From: Verrucomicrobiaceae bacterium | GTDB taxonomy: Bacteria > Verrucomicrobiota > Verrucomicrobiae > Verrucomicrobiales > Akkermansiaceae | DNA length: 8,965 bases | Direction: 5' to 3' | Assembly (NCBI GenBank): GCA_947372405.1 | Contig: CANBTO010000181.1 | Coordinates: forward strand, 1 to 8,965 | Shown here: piece after piece, positions 7,414 through 8,965 of the stretch | Position numbering within the stretch: the stretch's first letter is position 1 | How the letters are laid out: the number at the start of each line of letters is the position of its first letter | Program-made: the position numbers and the translations under genes | The notes under the pieces: model-generated | Database searches by the model: none | What the model was told of the DNA's origin: nothing | The model's input: the letters and a program-made list of their open reading frames with translations, nothing else

Positions 7414-7446
7414 CACCCCTGACAGGTTGTGGGGAAGAGCGGGCGG

Positions 7447-7500
7447 ACCTTAGCAAAGCCGACCACTCTGTCAAAAAAAATCTCGATGAAAAGAAAAATT
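7447..7500 (-). promoter_or_regulatory. Probable sigma-70-type promoter of the tRNA-Thr-tuf operon
   Basis: The minus strand has a perfect -35 box TTGACA (7474-7469), a 16-nt spacer and TAAGGT (7452-7447) preceded by TGC, i.e. an extended -10. The expected start is near 7440, about 100 nt before tRNA-Thr. Directly upstream of the -35 box, 7475-7500 is almost pure A/T apart from a few G/C and resembles the UP element of rRNA and tuf promoters. GCTCTT just after the -10 box loosely recalls boxA but is too short to call. Confidence 0.65.
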
Positions 7501-7526
7501 CTTCAAATCCCCTTAAAATCTAGGAT

Positions 7527-8342
7527 TCAAGCACCTTGAGCAGGCGTTTCAGGAACTAAAATAGACACCCGTTTGATCGCTAAACAAGCCCCGGTTTCCG
7601 TATTCACATCCATGATTGCTCCGCAGATCCGCACCGGTCCTTTGGCGATTGGGAAACGCGTCGGCATCCCGGATTTGAAGCGCCAGACCACCGACTCGAT
7701 GGTCCTGCCTAGCACGGATTCCTCAGGCCCGCACATTCCGGCATCCGTTAAATAGCCGGTCCCTCCCGGAAAAATGGTTTCATCGGCCGTCTGGACATGC
7801 GTGTGGGTGCCAAGCACGGCGGACACCTTGCCGTCTAGCAAACGCCCCATGGCGATCTTCTCGCTGGTGGTCTCCGCGTGCATGTCCACGATGATCGGCC
7901 CCACGCCGTCCGCCCGGAGACGTTCGGCTTCCTGCTCCGCTGCGAGGTAGGGGTTTTCCAAAGGCGGTTGGATGAACGAGCGTCCCTGCACCTGCATCAC
8001 CGCCACCCGTCCCTTCGCGGTTTCCAACACCACGCTGCCCTTGCCCGGCGTGCCTTCAGGGTAGTTCAGCGGACGTAACAGCCGTGGCTCCGTCGGGAAG
8101 TAATCCACGATTTCCTGCTGGTCCCAGACATGGTCGCCCGTCGTGATCACCGCCGCACCCGCGCGCAGCAGGTCGATGGCGATTTTCGGCGTGATGCCCT
8201 TGCCGCCGGCCGAGTTCTCGCCGTTGACGATAATGAAATCCAGCGACTCCACCTGTTTCAGGATCGGCAACTGCTCGATCACCGCCTTGCGGCCGGGTTC
8301 GCCGACAATATCTCCAAGAAACAGGATGCGGATGTTGGACAT
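7527..8342 (-). CDS. YmdB/TIGR00282-family metallophosphoesterase
   Basis: This 271-aa protein matches the family of B. subtilis YmdB (264 aa), a cytosolic dinuclear metal enzyme reported to hydrolyse cyclic nucleotides and to affect biofilm formation and motility. The start MSNIRILFLGDIVGEPGR at ATG 8342 gives normal family length; an in-frame ATG at 8438 adds 32 unrelated residues that overlap the divergent gene. Likely metal ligands are D11, E42, N43 (VNGENSAGGKG), D70 and H71 (TTGDHVWD), H155 (DMHAETTSEK), and H180 and H182 (GTHTHVQTAD). Position 70 is Asp where YmdB has Asn (GNH). RPLNYPEGTPGKG at 90-102 is another family block. No SD is present (CCTCAATTCTCATCC). The stop lies 52 nt before the -35 box of the tuf promoter. 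I see no clear terminator, only T-rich sequence. Confidence 0.93.
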   Translation of the reverse strand: MSNIRILFLGDIVGEPGRKAVIEQLPILKQVESLDFIIVNGENSAGGKGITPKIAIDLLRAGAAVITTGDHVWDQQEIVDYFPTEPRLLRPLNYPEGTPGKGSVVLETAKGRVAVMQVQGRSFIQPPLENPYLAAEQEAERLRADGVGPIIVDMHAETTSEKIAMGRLLDGKVSAVLGTHTHVQTADETIFPGGTGYLTDAGMCGPEESVLGRTIESVVWRFKSGMPTRFPIAKGPVRICGAIMDVNTETGACLAIKRVSILVPETPAQGA

Positions 8343-8421
8343 GGATGAGAATTGAGGCTGAAATAACCCCGTGCGGGGGAGGATCCACACTCGCCCGCCT
8401 GCCGACAATCCTATTTCCTGA
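8343..8421. other. Divergent intergenic region between the metallophosphoesterase and amidase genes
   Basis: These 79 bases must hold the start signals for both divergent genes. I see no convincing -35/-10 pair on either strand and no SD for either gene. CCCC-GTGC-GGGG at 8367-8378 could form a 4-bp hairpin, and I give it no function. Confidence 0.5.
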
Positions 8422-8965
8422 ATGCATCCCGCCTTCAAACGTTGGTTCCCGCCACTACTCGTGCTTGCGCTTGGTCTGGCCGCGTTTCTGACATGGCTGA
8501 AACATCGCTCCCCTACTCTCCCGCCTGCCGCTTCGGATCTATCCGTGCTTGCCGAGAGACCGGACTGGTCGAAACTTGAGATCTATCAGAACACCATCAG
8601 CCGCGTGGATTTCGAGCGACTCCTCACCACCGTCTTCACCACCGGCCAGGGGTGGAGGCGCTTCATTGAAATCGACGACCAGGAGGCACGCATACGAACC
8701 GGAAACCCCGCCCCCTCCGACGTCCTGCATCTGCGCTTCATCCCGCCCGGCAGTGCCAAATCCGCCCCGCACCACTGGCGGTCCGCAGCGGATCTGCCAC
8801 CCGCCCCTGCTGGAAAACCACTTTCCGGCCTCCGTGTCGCCATCGATCCCGGCCACATCGGCGGGCGCTGGGCGGACATCGAGGAACGGCGCTTTGTTTC
8901 CGAAAATGCCAAACCCGTCTGCGAGGGAGACATGACACTGCAAGTCGCCAAGCTCCTCAAACCCC
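8422..8965 (+). CDS. N-acetylmuramoyl-L-alanine amidase (Amidase_3-like; partial, C-terminus beyond window)
   Basis: The 181 codons visible run from ATG 8422 to the window edge with no stop. Residues 8-27 (WFPPLLVLALGLAAFLTWLK) form one hydrophobic segment after a short basic N-terminus, so the protein is probably anchored in the inner membrane with its catalytic part in the periplasm. Residues 35-135 are a linker or unknown domain that I do not recognise. VAIDPGHIGG (139-148) is the first zinc-ligand motif of Amidase_3 enzymes (H145), which cut the amide bond between MurNAc and L-Ala in peptidoglycan. EGDMTLQVAKLL (168-179) fits the second ligand (E168) and its helix. The remaining ligands lie outside the window. 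Between the motifs, GRWADIEERRF replaces the usual short, Gly-rich loop. It is transcribed away from the ribosomal cluster, and no SD precedes it (CTATTTCCTGA). Confidence 0.8.
   Translation, partial: MHPAFKRWFPPLLVLALGLAAFLTWLKHRSPTLPPAASDLSVLAERPDWSKLEIYQNTISRVDFERLLTTVFTTGQGWRRFIEIDDQEARIRTGNPAPSDVLHLRFIPPGSAKSAPHHWRSAADLPPAPAGKPLSGLRVAIDPGHIGGRWADIEERRFVSENAKPVCEGDMTLQVAKLLKP

Noticed and set aside
7433..7440. boxA-like GCTCTT in the tuf leader
   Set aside because: Only six bases match and no boxB-like hairpin is placed after it; too weak to annotate.
7471..7526. T-rich tracts after the metallophosphoesterase as a terminator
   Set aside because: No GC-rich stem precedes the T8 or T5 tracts. 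The AT-richness is better explained as an upstream element of the tuf promoter.
8343..8438. Longer metallophosphoesterase start at 8438
   Set aside because: The extra 32 residues are not family-like and overlap the start of the divergent amidase gene.

Overview
This window is a GC-rich (about 60% by eye), gene-dense piece of a bacterial chromosome. It carries one of the most conserved gene-expression clusters known. On the minus strand, in transcription order, it reads: tRNA-Thr, tuf (EF-Tu), tRNA-Trp, secE, nusG, rplK (L11), rplA (L1), rplJ (L10), rplL (L7/L12) and rpoB. The window ends inside rpoB after codon 800. Upstream of the cluster on the same strand is a YmdB/TIGR00282-type metallophosphoesterase. 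Divergent from that gene is the 5' part of an N-acetylmuramoyl-L-alanine amidase, cut by the right edge.

The organism is probably a member of Verrucomicrobiota (PVC group), perhaps near Luteolibacter/Akkermansia. This rests on the character of the proteins, the Arg-rich DRRRRRRK motif of RpoB, the tRNA-tuf-tRNA-secE order and the near absence of Shine-Dalgarno (SD) sequences. I recalled these features and did not search, so the placement is tentative.

Layout. 1-2400: partial rpoB. 2401-2599: rpoB leader with an 11-bp hairpin. 2600-4919: rplL, rplJ, rplA and rplK, with a possible structured RNA in front of rplL. 4985-5824: nusG and secE. 5855-5930: tRNA-Trp with encoded CCA. 5931-6029: hairpin-rich tuf 3' end. 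6030-7214: tuf. 7264-7338: tRNA-Thr with encoded CCA. 7339-7526: leader and a strong promoter (TTGACA, extended -10, AT-rich upstream element). 7527-8342: ymdB-like gene. 8343-8421: divergent intergenic region. 8422-8965: amidase fragment. No gene-free stretch exceeds 300 bases.

How the genes work together. EF-Tu delivers aminoacyl-tRNA to the ribosome. L11, L1, L10 and L7/L12 build the stalk and GTPase centre that EF-Tu uses. NusG couples RNA polymerase (RpoB) to translation and termination, and SecE is part of the protein-export channel. One promoter before tRNA-Thr could drive the whole set, and hairpins between genes could tune relative output.

I see no defence system, mobile element, CRISPR array or other accessory system. 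The points worth a second look are regulatory: a possible multi-branched RNA before rplL, the G-poor and SD-less start regions, hairpins without U-tracts at two gene junctions, and an attenuator-like structure before tRNA-Thr.
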